Source: Anniella stebbinsi
Lineage: Eukaryota > Chordata > Lepidosauria > Squamata > Anniellidae
DNA: 64,000 bases
NCBI GenBank assembly: GCA_029215795.1
Contig: JARDYH010000001.1
Span: 191,649,654-191,713,653, forward strand
Reading direction: 5' to 3'
Shown here: in pieces, positions 23,243 through 34,760 of the stretch
How positions within the stretch are numbered: position 1 is the stretch's first letter
How the letters are laid out: each line of letters starts with the position of its first letter
The notes under the pieces: model-generated
The model's database searches: none
What the model was told of the DNA's origin: nothing
Seen by the model: only the letters and a program-made list of their open reading frames with translations
Made by a program: the position numbers and the translations under genes

Positions 23243-23758
23243 GGGCTCATCTACACCTAAGGGTGTAGCAGGAAGGAGTGGGGAGGATCGCAGACCTAAC
23301 TTATTCTGCAATCCTCCCCCCGCTTCTAGATGGTTGTGTGACATCCTGGAAGGGAAGAGGGATGTTGCGGATGCCATATTTTTTTTTTTTAGAAGAGCTG
23401 AAGCCCCAATCTGATCTGGCAAATCAGTAAGTGAAAACCCCCCACCAAACTCAGCATCCAACCCCCCCCCCCCCCGCCATCCCAGGGATGGCAAAATTGC
23501 TGCCCCCACCCCCATGGGCATGGAGCCACCCCACACCGCTCTGTGCATGTGTGAGGACCCAGGAGCCTGTGGCACACCAGCTGCAGTCCTCGGGATTGTC
23601 CTAGGAGCACAGGAGAACCGGGATATCCCCAGTTTCAGTTATCCTGGGGAAAGTCTCTGGTCGTCCCCCAGTTGACCCCAGGATCCCAATGCACCATTTG
23701 GATGCACAGGGACAACCTTGAGATGACCCTGGGATAACTGCATGGAGTAGACATGGCC
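23243..23758. mobile_element. GGGC/TCTACAC-ended MITE with 3-bp TSD
   Basis: Left end GGGCTCATCTACACC; right end GGAGTAGACATGGCC. AAT flanks both sides (23240-23242, 23759-23761). The inner part is C-rich (poly-C at about 23462-23475) with GGGATATCCC-like and CCCAGG phrases. Open frames across it have no domain. Confidence 0.55.
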
Positions 23759-24482
23759 AATCTCTCACCCAGACACTACCCATTAAAAAAATGAAATGTG
23801 CCCCCTGGATAACTTGTAAAGGAAATTTCAGGAGGGGGGAATGACTGCAGGACGTCAAGACATTCATTTCACTTTCAGCAGTATTAAGTGACAAATAACA
23901 AGGTGCATCAGGGATTCAAGATACTGAAAAGTGATGATATGCTGCTTGTGTCATCATATTCAGATGGCTATCCAGCGGGAGACAGAGAGAGGAGGCTGGT
24001 CACCATCAAAGGCAGGTGAGAAGACATGGAGGGCTAATATGGCACTGCTAGAGAATGTAAGAATTGCAATGCAATAAAACATCAGAAAATGAGAGTCGTT
24101 ATAGGAACAGAGAAGAGATCTGGAATGAAAAAGATGGAGAAAAGTGACAAAATTTTATGTATCAGATTCTGAAGTAGGGGTGTGCACTGGATCGGCTCCA
24201 ATCCACGATCCGGAGCCGATCCAGGGGAAATCGGATAAAATTATCCCCCTCTGGATCGTCCAATATTTTCCGAACTGGTCCGGAAGGACCCGATCCAGTT
24301 CAGGGAAAATCGGAGGATCGGCGGGCGCCCACTGGCGCCCGCCACTGCTTCCATTGGCGGGCACCCACTGATGGAAGCAACAGCGGGGGGGGGGCTTACC
24401 TGGCAGGGCATCCTCCTACTCCTCCCGTTGCCAGCTGAAAACTACTGCAAACTAGGCCTCGTGGCTTAGTTTACAGGAGAGC

Positions 24483-25247
24483 TTTCGTGTTCACCTGGTC
24501 TTTTTCTGGGAAACCAGCCAGCAGAGTGATTATCAGTCCGTTCTGGGAATGCAGCCAGTAGGATTGTTTGGAGTTGTTTTAGCAGAGAGATTTAACTCCT
24601 GCAAAGACTGAAGTGCTGGGTCTTAGCAAGGTTTCACAGTTTCCAGTATCCACAGACCAGTTCAAAAGCCAAGGAAAAAATCCAGATAGAGAGACTCCAT
24701 GAGCCAATTCCGAAGTCAAGGGTCAGAGAAAGTCCACAAGCCAAAGCCAAATCTGTAGTCAAAAGCCAATAGCCAAAGCAGGAGTCCACAAGCTAGGATC
24801 AGGAAGAGAAGCTAGGCAGCTTTCACGTTGGTTGTTCCTAGCAGAGAAACGTCTTGCACTCTGAGGCTTTTTAAGCAGCTTCTCAGCCTGGCCTCACCCC
24901 TCCCCAGCTGTGCCTCATCACTCTGCTTTAGCTATTTAAGCTCAGTGTCCACCGTGCTGCGTTTCTGCAGTCGCAGACTTCTTCTTGCCGGCCGGACCTG
25001 CTCTGCTCGCCTTAGACTCATCCATTGCCGAGCACTTGGTGGCTGCCACTCTTTGCCTTCAGAAACTTCTTCAGGGGAGACAGGAGGTGGAGGAGGATAA
25101 CTTTCCTGGGACTTCTCTGCCTCTTTTGCCTCACGGCCCCTCTCCTCCTCCGATGCTGCCTCCGATAGACTCTGAGGCAAAGAATCTGCAGCCCTGGGTG
25201 AGTCAGCTTCATCCTCTGATGAAGATTCCTCAGGAGGGGCCATGACA
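24483..25247 (-). mobile_element. Probable solo LTR inserted in element 2
   Basis: AGAGC flanks both sides (24478-24482, 25248-25252), a 5-bp TSD typical of LTR elements, and the host hairpin resumes exactly after it. On the minus strand it starts TGTCATGGCCCC. It contains A/T boxes (TTAAATAGC near 24931-24940; CTTAAAAAGCC near 24867-24877) that could be promoter remnants. The far end reads ACACGAAA rather than the usual CA. An acidic serine-rich open frame starting in the LTR edge is incidental. No internal region or second LTR is present, consistent with recombination to a solo LTR. Confidence 0.65.
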
Positions 25248-25355
25248 AGAGCGCCAGATGATGATGTCATCACCTGACGCTCTACTGTAAACTAGGCCAC
25301 GAGGCCTAGTTCGCAGTAGTTTACAGCCAGCAACAGACAGAGGAGGACGCCCCGC

Positions 25356-26130
25356 CAGGTAAGGAGCTGGGGGGTTACCTGGGAGGACTGTCCGCTGCCA
25401 TCGGCGGGTGTCAGTGGGCGCCCGCCGATGGAACCTGACAGCGGGGGAGGGGGCTTACCTCCCGGGGCTGTCTGCTGCCATCCACTGCCGCCCGGGCGGC
25501 AGTGGGTGGCAGTGGACGGCCCTGGGAGGTAAGGAGGATCACGAGGGGAGGGGCTTACCTGCCGGGGCCCCTCCGCTGCCATCCACTGCTGCCTGGGCAG
25601 CAGCGGATGGCAGCGGAGGGGCCCCGGCAGGTAAGGAGGATCGCGAGGGGAGGAGGAGGGGGGCCCACTTACCTTCCTGGGATGTCCGCTCCCCTCCGCT
25701 CCTGGCTGCTACTGTGAAGCAGGCTTCGCGGCCTGCCCCTAGGTAGCATGCCAGGTGATGTCATCACCTGGCGCACTACTTAGGGGCAGGCTGTGAAGCC
25801 TGCTTCACAGTAGCGGCCAGGAGCAGAGGGGAGTGGATGTACCATGCAGGTAAGGAGCGCCAGGGATGGGGCTTACCTGCCGGGGGCCCTCCACTGTCAT
25901 CCACTGCTGCCTGGGCAGCAGCGGATGGCAGCGGACGAGCCCAGTAGCTAAGGGGGATCGCGAGGAGGGAGGCCCCCCCCACTTACCTGCTGGGGCCATC
26001 CACTGGAGCCCACGGGCGCCAACGGACAGCCCCAGCAAGTAAGGAGCGTGAAGGGGAGGAGGGGGCTTATCTGCCGGGGTCGTCTGCTGTGGGCGCCAGC
26101 GGACGGGAGCAGAAGGACCCTGCAGGTAAG
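25356..26130. repeat. Hairpin array of element 2
   Basis: Short units at 25454-25533 and 25554-25635 and a long unit at 25668-25854 are each bounded by CTTACC and GGTAAG. The long unit centres on CCAGGTGATGTCATCACCTG. Later units (from 25871, 25982 and 26069) have mutated boundaries such as GCTAAG and CTTATC. The split unit 24395-25364 has arms CAAACTAGGCCTCGTGGC and its complement. Confidence 0.8.
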
Positions 26131-26189
26131 AAGCACAAGGGGGGGAGGGACAGGGAGGGGGGGAGTTAGGCCCCCACTCACCCCCCACC

Positions 26190-26265
26190 GCCATTTTTCC
26201 CCATAGACTTGCATTGGGGGAAAGCTTTCTTTCCCCCAATGCAAGTCTATGGGGAATAATGGCAG
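26190..26265. repeat. Palindrome around CCATAGACTTGCATTG, shared with element 3
   Basis: CCCCATAGACTTGCATTGGG and its complement flank AAAGCTTTCTTT. Element 3 has the same arms at about 53851-53885 with almost no loop, so the palindrome is a conserved internal part of this family. Confidence 0.8.
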
Positions 26266-26412
26266 CTGATCCGAAAATTGGACATCCAATTTTTGGATTG
26301 GGATTGGGTCCGATCTGATGCAGGGGACCTCCGATTTTGTTCCGATCTGATCCGGAACAAAATTGGAGGTCCCTATCCGATCGGGGGATCTGTGCACACC
26401 CCTATTCTGAAT

Positions 26413-26926
26413 TCCATCAGAAGTGTTACATACTAGTTTCAGTTGTATAGACACTGACAGCCATAGCTCCAAGGCAGGAGTGAACCTGAACTAACCACAA
26501 CATAGAATACCATGCCATATACATATTGCCTAAATAGCATGTTTTTAAGGGCATGGCCCTCAACAGCTCTAATTTGAGACATTTTCAGTGAACATGAAAC
26601 AAGTAAAACTGAAAGGTTTTTTTTTGTGTATTCAATTTCATTACGTTTTGAGAATAAGGCAAACATGAAATTGAAAAAGAGAAACTCAATGGAAAAAGAA
26701 AGGAAGAACTATCGTGATTAATACAAATGAAATCCGACCCCATTTAGAAGAGTAAGAATTCACATACAACTTACCTTGTTTGTTATTTGATCAATTTATC
26801 CAGTAGAAAATGAAGAGTCCAAAAATCTGATGAAGTCTGGAAAAAAAATCTGATGAAGTCTGAAAAAGTCCCCAGATGTCTTCTGCTATTTTTTAAATTC
26901 CTCTGTTGAATGTTTCTGTTGTATAT
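26413..26926. other. Unassigned AT-rich sequence
   Basis: No gene recognised. Contains a short tandem repeat of AAAAATCTGATGAAGTCTG at about 26820-26865. Confidence 0.45.
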
Positions 26927-27251
26927 TTTATTTTATTTATTACATTATTTATTACACTTCTATACTGCGCAATAGCTGACGCTCTCTGAATAGTTCAAAA
27001 CCATAAAATAGAGCACGGTAAAACATAATATAAAACTTCCAAGAGTTAAAACTACAGTATAAAACCAAAGTAAAAACCAGCAGCAGTGTAAAGATTTAAA
27101 AATAAAATAATAAAGGACTAAAATGCCTGGGCGAATAAGAAGGTCTTCACCTGGCAACAAAAAGGTGCCAGTCGAGCATCCCTGCCAAAGTCATTCCAAA
27201 ACTGGGGTGCCACAGCTGAAAAGGCCCTCTCCCTAGTAGCCTTCTGCCTTA
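26927..27251 (-). mobile_element. L2-group LINE 3' fragment, cut off by a CpG-rich element
   Basis: Starts with TTTATTTATTACATT repeats and CTATACTGCGCAATAGCTGA, then AAGGTCTTCACCTGGC and, on the minus strand, coding remnants RERAFSAVAPQFWN. The LINE similarity stops at TTCTGCCTTA, where the element at 27252 begins, and does not resume after it. Confidence 0.75.
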
Positions 27252-27597
27252 GACCCCCTCTAGAAGGATTCGCTTTGGTGCCTGGCTGCCCGATTATGCG
27301 CATATTCGCGGAAGCGCATTTACTCCTAATACCTCTGTACGAGAGGCGGCGAAGCGCATTACGGGACAACCGAAACACGCTTTAAACTTGTTGACATGCG
27401 GAGAATCGCATGTTTACACGGCGGTAAGGCGCTTTAACTGCCGCCGCAAATTAAAACTCGCAGTTTAACGCGCATTCGATAATGCGCATAATCAGAAGTT
27501 TAAAGCGCCTCAGCCCCCAATTTGTGCTCCTCTCTTGTAGAGGTAAAAATTTTAATCAGCCTTGAAAGAGCTTTAAACCTCTCTTGTAGAAGCAGCC
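27252..27597 (-). mobile_element. CpG-rich TGCGCA element, copy A
   Basis: Reverse-complement match to copy B at 45167-45531. Ends GACCCCCTCTAGAAGG and CTTGTAGAAGCAGCC are imperfect inverted repeats; flanks TTA and ATA could be a decayed 3-bp TSD. Internal phrases CGATTATGCGCATATTCGCG and GATAATGCGCATAATC are in inverted orientation. CpG is frequent, unlike all flanking DNA. No coding frame. Confidence 0.7.
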
Positions 27598-28898
27598 ATA
27601 CTTCATTTGGTGGGAGGTGGGAGCCTTTCAATTTTTCTATCACGTAAGTATTTCTACATATTAGCTATCACCCAAGGATATAAGAAATATCTAAATAAAG
27701 CAAATGGGGATGAGGGGTGGGTGGGTGAGTGGGGGGAAACACAGGCAATGGAAATGTACAACAGGAGTTTTGAGCAGCACACTCTGAAAACTAGAGTTTG
27801 GCTATGACTCTTTGTTTCCTACCCTGTAGGAGGAACTCAAACGAGGAACATCACTGGCTCTACTCTGATATAATTAATGATAATATCTTATACTCTCAAT
27901 ATAATTAATGGAAAATGTCCCTGTTACTGGACCATGATTCAAATCAGCTCTGTGTTTCCAGTGTAACTGTAATGTAATACCTTGCCAAATACTCAACAGC
28001 CTCTCTAAAAGTACTAATCAAATCTAATGGAAAGACTTGCTCAAAGACCAAAAAGCTTCATTGTAATATATCAACTGCATGTCCTACAGTCAGCAGATTG
28101 TGAAAGTAATTAAACAAAAAATGGTGAATCTAGAGCACAAGTTCCTTATTAAAAAGGAGCAGAGATCACTTATCATGACATGTAGATAAAGTCAGTCAGA
28201 AAGAGAACAGAGTTCAGAATTAATTTTCTTAATATGAACGTGAAGCTTAAAAGAAAATAAGTAGCATAAATATAATGGACTGATGAAAAAAGATAGAGGA
28301 TTATTGCTAAGTGGGAAGTTACGCAGAATGATTGCTACCATGAGAGATGAGGCTGTCATTCTGCTTTGCTATAGGGAAGTGAAATATATATTTTGGCAGT
28401 CTAGTTTTATCAGGTTGTTTACTGCAACCACTGTTAGAGCATCAAGAGGTTTGTGTATCAGTTAAAGCAGCATCCTAAACCCTGAAGGGAGGAAGAGTTC
28501 ATAAATGAAGCTCAAGTGTGTTAGATTGGCTAGTTTCGTTGTTGCTTCAAATAAACAGAAAGAATCAGGAAAGATTCAGAACAAATGTAGTTATGAGCAG
28601 TGGTCAAAAGTAAGAACATTTTTATTGTCTTTCTTTCGTTTTTATCTTCAATTAGAATAGGTGAAACTGCAAAACACAACAAATAGTCATGATGGATCCA
28701 TGCAGATGGTGTACTAAACAGAGTCAATTCAATTTCAAATTTGGTTTTGACCATCTGTGCTCAGGTATTTGTAGTTTCCCAAACAATGTGCCAGTAACAC
28801 AAACATATGCTACAGGATGTGTGCACTGAAAAATTAAGTCACTATTATTTTTGATGTATCTGCCATTCTATTTATCTCAGTCAGAGTGAGGAGATATA

Positions 28899-28899
<1 letters not shown>

Positions 28900-28939
<40 letters not shown>
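28900..28939. repeat. (TC)n microsatellite
   Basis: About 19 uninterrupted TC units. Confidence 0.95.
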
Positions 28940-28941
<2 letters not shown>

Positions 28942-29133
28942 GCAGAGACGCCATTCCAGGGAAGTAAAGGATGCACTGGGATCCCATCGACATTGCAGTT
29001 CACAGGGATAGTGGAATCCCAGAGGCAGCACCATGGCTCACAAAACACAGTCCCATGCCTGAGTGAGGAGACTATTAACTAAATTATCCCAGTTGCAAGA
29101 AGAGTGACTACATATTTTAATTCATTGAGAATG

Positions 29134-29135
<2 letters not shown>

Positions 29136-29193
<58 letters not shown>
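29136..29193. repeat. Compound (AT)n(AC)n microsatellite
   Basis: About 16 AT units run directly into about 12 AC units. Confidence 0.95.
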
Positions 29194-31324
29194 TGCATGT
29201 TGCCCATCCCTGACTTAGGGTCATCAATTGACTGATACTGATTGCTGATCTTTCTTTTTTTTATCAATGCAGCCAAAATCATTCATATGGAAGAGGACTG
29301 CAGTGCAGAGGTAGAGGAAAGCCTTCCTCTACAATACCCATGTCTTCCTCTCCAGCAAGACCAGGCCAGGTAGTAAGTCTAAGCCATGGAGAAACTGCAT
29401 ATAGTCAGCACTGAAGGAAATGACAGTGCTTGATGAGTTCTCTGTTACTACTACAGTGCTGGACAAGACACCAGTTGCATCTCAACAAAATGCCGAAAAC
29501 ACCAGCAGAACCATGCTGTAGGATGGCATTTTCTGCTGAAGCAGCTACAGACAACATGCCCCACGACCACTTCCTCTTCTGACCATAGTAATGGCAGTAC
29601 CAGATGCAACTCAAGAAAGGAAGCAGCAGTAACATCTTTGAAATATTTGGAAACCAGAGATTAAAGATGAAACAATCAAAATCATCTAAACAGTAGTCAA
29701 CATGAAAGCAAATCAGTGAGATGATACTTGGAAATTGTAACAAGCTATTACGTAGGATAGTATTAAATATGCCCAATAGTGAGATCCTTAGTTACTGTAG
29801 CTTAATATCTATATAGCAGTGTCAATCTACTATGGTAGCATATAAATTCATTTTGGCAAATTCTTTTTAACTAAGGTTTTTTCTATCTGCTCTTTATTTT
29901 TAACTTTTCCTTCTACATTTCTTTATCTGCCTTCTTGTTTAATCAGATAAAATTTTCTTTCTTTTGCTACTGTTTTGATGATTACTTTTTCAGATCTGTC
30001 TTGTCTTTCCCTTTCTTCCCATGCTACTATCTGGCCCCTAGAATCTTTTGAAATCCCTTGGATCCCTGTGGGCAGGAGAGGGGGGATCCCTGAAAACTAG
30101 GTGCAGGCACCTTCCATGAGCAGAGGTTTTGTTCTTATGTTCATGCAGCTTTCCAATGCAGATCATTTATTTCCATCGCATAGTTGACCTTACATATCGC
30201 TTATGTACTGTACTGAAACATTGGCTGACCACTGCTGTTTGCCACAAATAACAACCACTAGCAAATGTATAGCAAAATTCCCACTCTGTAGGCTGCCTGA
30301 ATTCAACATCTACTGCCCAAAAATAAATATTAAATGACCTGCACCAAGGAGTTATGTAAAATAAACATGACCTATTGATGGAATTTCATATTTTGTAACT
30401 TAAAAAGCCCAGTTTCTGTTACTTCTGAATTTAATTTTTTTCCCATTGTGTTTACGTCTTTGATACAAGACTCGGGACATGGATTTAATAAGCCCAGGAA
30501 AGAAAAGCTATAAACAGAGCAATTACATTTAAATAAATAAAAAGAAAATTTTTTAATGTTCCTATAGGGAAGAAAATGGGTATTGTATTTCATGTAGGGA
30601 AGCCTAACCTGGATGCTAACTGCATACCTCTTTATGACACATGGTGCTTTTGATGGTCCCAGCATGGAAGCTCTTTTATCATTCAGTAAGGCCTTTTCTT
30701 CTGTACATTGGCTTTGTGAGCCTCTGGCCTCTATTTCTTATTCTGCAGACTAAAGCAAGAAAGAGGAAGCACGACTGTCTGAGGAACAATCATTAGTCAC
30801 AATGTAATGAGAAATTTCTCGAGAGAACTACAGGAACAAAAAATACAAGGTAGTACTAAAAAGCCATTCATTGAACAAGCACTTTACGCTCTACCTGTAG
30901 TGGACTTTCACAATGTGTAAGAGAAATAGAGATGGTGTGTTCATCCTCGCCAGGGCTGCGTCACAAGGAAGGGGAGAGGCAAAATATGATACTACATAGT
31001 TCAAAGCAGTAAATAGCTTCATCCTAAGATTGGCTGTTCCAGCAAGTACTGACTTAATAGGGGGCATTTCAGCTGATACAGCCTAATTGTTACACCAGCC
31101 CATCACCACTACTTACACTGGCATCAAAGGGATGCTATGCCACACTAGCAAGCAGATACTTTACAACAACTGAATGTTAGCTAAATGTTAGTGAGTTAGG
31201 ATCTGACCAATCTACATACCTGTTAAGTACTATGGACTTCATTAATTTCAGGTACACAATACACCACTTCCATCTTTTGAGGTTCTAACGCATGTTTATT
31301 TTCTTATTTTCTTTGTTTCTGAAT

Positions 31325-31445
31325 CATTATTATTATTAGTAGTAGTAGTAGTATTTATTCCATTTATATACCGCCAAAGCTCTCTGGGCAGTTTACAAAA
31401 ATTAAAAACATTGAACATTAACAAAAAAAAATCCTGCAGAATGAC
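31325..31445 (-). mobile_element. L2-group LINE 3' tail with (ATT)n/(AGT)n tract
   Basis: ATTATTATTATTAGTAGTAG is followed by TTTATATACCGCCAAAGCTC and GGGCAGTTTACAAAAATT. This is the complement of the LINE 3' stem-loop with its terminal short repeats. Confidence 0.7.
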
Positions 31446-33019
31446 AACTCAAACTAAACAAACTTAACAAGGCAAAAAAGGGACAAAATGGAGACAGCAA
31501 TTTTCCATAGGCAGGGTTCAGAAATAGACCTTTTTCCTGTAAACCAGAACAGCTAGAACATGCATACATAGGTATATATTTATTGACAGAGATCAAATCA
31601 AGGATTAAACAAAAGTAGACAGCCCTTCAGGCTCCCTCATAACCAGCAACCAGTACTTTTACCACCCATTTTCAAACCAGGAGCTAATATAAGGACTGCT
31701 TCCCTTCTCTTCACCTGTTAAACCTTGCAGTTTAGCTCCTCTTGCGATATGACTGAACATGCCAAACCCTTCTACTCAGTTGGTAGGTCAGGAGCAATGC
31801 CGCCTTCTGCCACATCATCAATTACAGAGTGAAACTTCAAGGATCAAAGGCTGTCTAGCAAACAAATCTTGCATGACTGGGATGTTGGGTGGCCCAGCTT
31901 TCAAGATTGACATAGGTCTGGCCCAGATCATATGATTAGCAAAGAAACCCTCTCCAGAAACCCACAGGCAATGGAAGCAAGACCAACCCCCCCCCCCCAA
32001 CCTAAGGTTAATCACAATGGGTATAAAAGTATCTTCCTGATTTAGCATTCCTTACAATGTTTTGAGGCTGTAAAAAAGCTAACAATTTAATAACAGGTTG
32101 CCAAGTTAAATTAGAAAAAAATGGTAACTTGTAAAGGTGCCAATTGCATAGCCATGTCATCTCTATTGGGGCCACTGACCCAAGTATGCAAGAACACATG
32201 TGATTTGGGTGAACCATGTGACCAGTGTATTTATGTAGCAACAAATAATATGGGAGCCAACCTGGGGAAAACAATTTGTGGTGATAAGGAGAAAAATGCC
32301 ATGTTTCAGGTTTTTTATTTAATAACTCTGTTTCAACTTCTGGTTACTTTCCTGGTGCCATAAACTGCCAGACTGCTTGCCATGTAGAGATCACCCATGC
32401 TAATAAACCTGGCTTAGAAGATGTCTAGTTTCCCCCAAAGGAAAGATGGCACATGACCCAAGGTTAAGAAGGAACAGGGTCTAGATCCCTACCTCAAAGT
32501 GCCTCCCCTGTTCTCCACAGGAGGTTACTCTTTAGCAGAGGTAAATATAGATAGGGGGCAACATTTATTTGATTCTCATTTTAAAAGAAACCTCCCTAAT
32601 TTGCACTTCCCTAAGACCAGAACACAATCATTCTTTGGTTTTCACATTTGTCTGAATTGTTTGATTCGGTTCTCCAGTCAAAAGATGTTTACAAAAGTGC
32701 ATACATTGGGGGGGAAATTGTATATAAGAAGGCATATGTTAGGGAAAACTGCTTATACAAATGGGTATGTTATTTTTTTAAAAAGTGATCACAAACTGAT
32801 GCAGAAATGGGGCAGAACAAAGTTGTGTTTGAAAAAGGCAAATATTAGCGAAAGCTAAACAAATAGATTTGTCCATCCCTTGTGGTAACATGCTAGTTTG
32901 GACAGATACATCAAGGACACACATGTCAGCAATGAGAATGGCATCCAAATGTATATTTCAATGGATTTGAAGTTTGCAAATTTCATACAATAACTGTTTT
33001 TGACATAAACGTTTTATTA
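31446..33019. other. Unassigned sequence
   Basis: No gene recognised; a poly-C tract lies at 31986-31998. The stretch near 32620-32880, ending TTTGTCCATCCCT, may be a decayed TAGGGATG-type MITE end. Confidence 0.4.
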
Positions 33020-33124
33020 GTAGTATTGCTATTTATGAAGATTAGCACCTCCAATTTTCTAAGCACTGTACAGATTGAAAGCTAAGCCATTGCAGCCTTA
33101 ACTGCAGCCTCACTATCTAATAAA
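33020..33124. repeat. Diverged interspersed repeat, related to 12107-12200
   Basis: Shares TTTTCTAAGCACTGTACAGA-like and AATAAACACAAT phrases with the copy at 12107. Confidence 0.4.
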
Positions 33125-33472
33125 CACAATGTCCAGGTTCGGATGATCAATGGGAGAAATACACAGTGTTAGTTGTTTCCCCTGCCCCTGCTGGTCAGTT
33201 GACTGGGATTACATGCACCGCATCACAGGTTGCCATGCTGTCTGAACCTGGTGTGAACATAGTGAAATTTCACCCACCCAACAACCCATGGCTTGCATTA
33301 GGGGTTGTCAGGTGGGTGAAAATTCAACACGCCTGTGCTGCGCATCAGGTTTGGATAACATAGCAACCTGTGATGCAAGGCAGGTAGTTAAGGTAATCCT
33401 GGTCATGTGACCAGCAGGGGTGGAGGAAGCAACCGATATTGCACTGTTCTCCCGCTGGTATCCTGAACAACC
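33125..33472. mobile_element. Foldback element of about 350 bp
   Basis: Left arm phrases GGTTCGGATGATCAATGGGA, CGCATCACAGGTTGCCATG and TTCACCCACCCAACAACCC recur in reverse order and complement as GGGTTGTCAGGTGGGTGAA, ATAGCAACCTGTGATGC and CTCCCGCTGGTATCCTGAAC. The centre lies near 33290. TSD unclear. Confidence 0.65.
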
Positions 33473-33892
33473 TCAATCAAAAAAGGAATGAGTAGGAAAA
33501 GAAGGTTGAAATACAAAGGGTCAGGCCTTTAGGATACCTTTTATATAGGCAAATGCAAAGGGACATTAATAGTATACTTTTCAGTCACATGGTCAATGGA
33601 ACACATACAAATAAGATTAAGCATATCAATCCAATTTAATCCTGTGAATTCTATGCTCCCATCACTTGTAGCATGCATAAGTGAAACAATCCATTCTATA
33701 TGTGACAGAGAAGAAATACTCTTCTGGTGATACAGTATTCCTTGTCTTAATTTTGTTCAGCATAATAAATTATAGTCATCGCATATAAAGGATTTTCAAA
33801 TGTAATTCAATACATGCAAGGTTAGAATGAATTAGAAAAGCCCTTTTGTAGATAAAGGCATTACTCAAAAGTCTTAATACATACTTGACAAT

Positions 33893-34022
33893 GGCCAGAT
33901 CTACACCAAGAGGATATAACACTTTGAAAACGGTTTGAAAACTGTATCTGGAGTGTGTCCTGGGCCCCAATAGTTGTCAATACTGTTATAAACCATTTTA
34001 AAGCAGTGGTGTAGATCCTGCC
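33893..34022. mobile_element. Short MITE with GGCC..ATCTACACC ends
   Basis: GGCCAGATCTACACC at the left and GGTGTAGATCCTGCC at the right. The flanking triplets AAT and ATA do not match exactly. The inner part has AAAACGGTTT and AAACCATTTT, like the ends of the element at 19361. Confidence 0.6.
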
Positions 34023-34089
34023 ATAGTAACTACATTGAAGACAATATGCTGAAAAGGTACATCTGATTTTTATGGGCTTTGTGTGAAGC

Positions 34090-34760
34090 TGGTACACAAT
34101 GGCTGCAGTCAGACCTAATAGTAATCCATGGTTAGCATTACAAGAAAGAGCCACAGTGAACCTTGAGCTTGCAGGATCTCCCTCCACTTTCCTCCTCTGG
34201 CATGGTCACGAGGAGCAGATTGGGAACTTTAATTTTAGATTAATCACAGTTTAGCATGTTGTCTGAACCCTAAATTGTGGTTGACTATGGTTGAATCAAA
34301 TGGGCGTCATAAACCATGGTTTAAAGTTGGTTTGCTTCAACTAATCATAGTTAAGATCAACTACATTTTATCTAGGTTTAGATGAAATAGCAAGCTGCAG
34401 TTAATCTAAAACAAGAAAAAGCTTCTGAACTCATTCTTGTGGCTGCCCCTGATGGTGTAGGGAAGTGTGTAAGCCCAACGCTCATTGTGGCCCATCCTCT
34501 TACGTCCAAATCAGCTAAAAGTATTGGCCGTGTCCCTACAAGAGCAGATTTCACCAGTGCTCCAGAATCTATATTGCCTTGCTATTGTCTTCTGGGCACA
34601 ATTCAATGGGCTTGATCAAATGTCACAGTAACCCACGGTAGAATGGGTTGTATGGTTCTGAGGTCATGTGGCCAGCCTGCTTGCATTAGTTATATTAACC
34701 ATCCCCTCTCTGCAGTTTGCCTAACCACAACCCTGCCCCATGTGTGAATGGGGCCAATGT
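34090..34760. repeat. Region with several CCATGGTT-type decayed inverted repeats
   Basis: AATCCATGGTTAGCATTA, GTTGTCTGAACCCTAAAT, AAACCATGGTTTAAAG and AACCACAACCCTGCC suggest one or more decayed palindromic elements related to 33125-33472. Boundaries could not be set. Confidence 0.35.

Larger units (their letters stand above)
24175..26404. mobile_element. Palindrome-array hAT-like element 2 (complete, LTR-interrupted)
   Basis: Begins TAGGGGTGTGCACTGGATCG and ends GATCTGTGCACACCCCTA. Flanks TTCTGAAG (24167-24174) and TTCTGAAT (26405-26412) are an 8-bp TSD with one change. Its ends match element 3 in reverse, so the two lie in opposite orientation. Subterminal regions are dense in GATCCGGATC-like repeats. 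The interior holds at least seven CTTACC...GGTAAG hairpin units, and one is split by an LTR at 24483-25247. No transposase is encoded. Total 2230 bp, about 1465 bp without the LTR. Confidence 0.88.
27598..31324. other. Unassigned AT-rich sequence with two microsatellites
   Basis: Apart from the microsatellites at 28900-28939 and 29136-29193, I recognise no gene or repeat in this long stretch. Confidence 0.45.

Noticed and set aside
24932..25273. 113-codon acidic, serine/glutamate-rich frame (minus strand)
   Set aside because: It starts just outside and runs into the probable solo LTR edge (TGTCATGG), lacks any domain, and a similar frame arises at the other LTR edge near 38177. Treated as LTR text, not a gene.
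25805..26472. Proline/glycine-rich frames of 144-174 codons over element 2
   Set aside because: They arise from GC-rich inverted repeats, overlap each other in several frames, and show composition but no fold or motif.
29079..29282. Frame encoding V-C and Y-I repeats
   Set aside because: Translation of the (AC)n(AT)n microsatellite.
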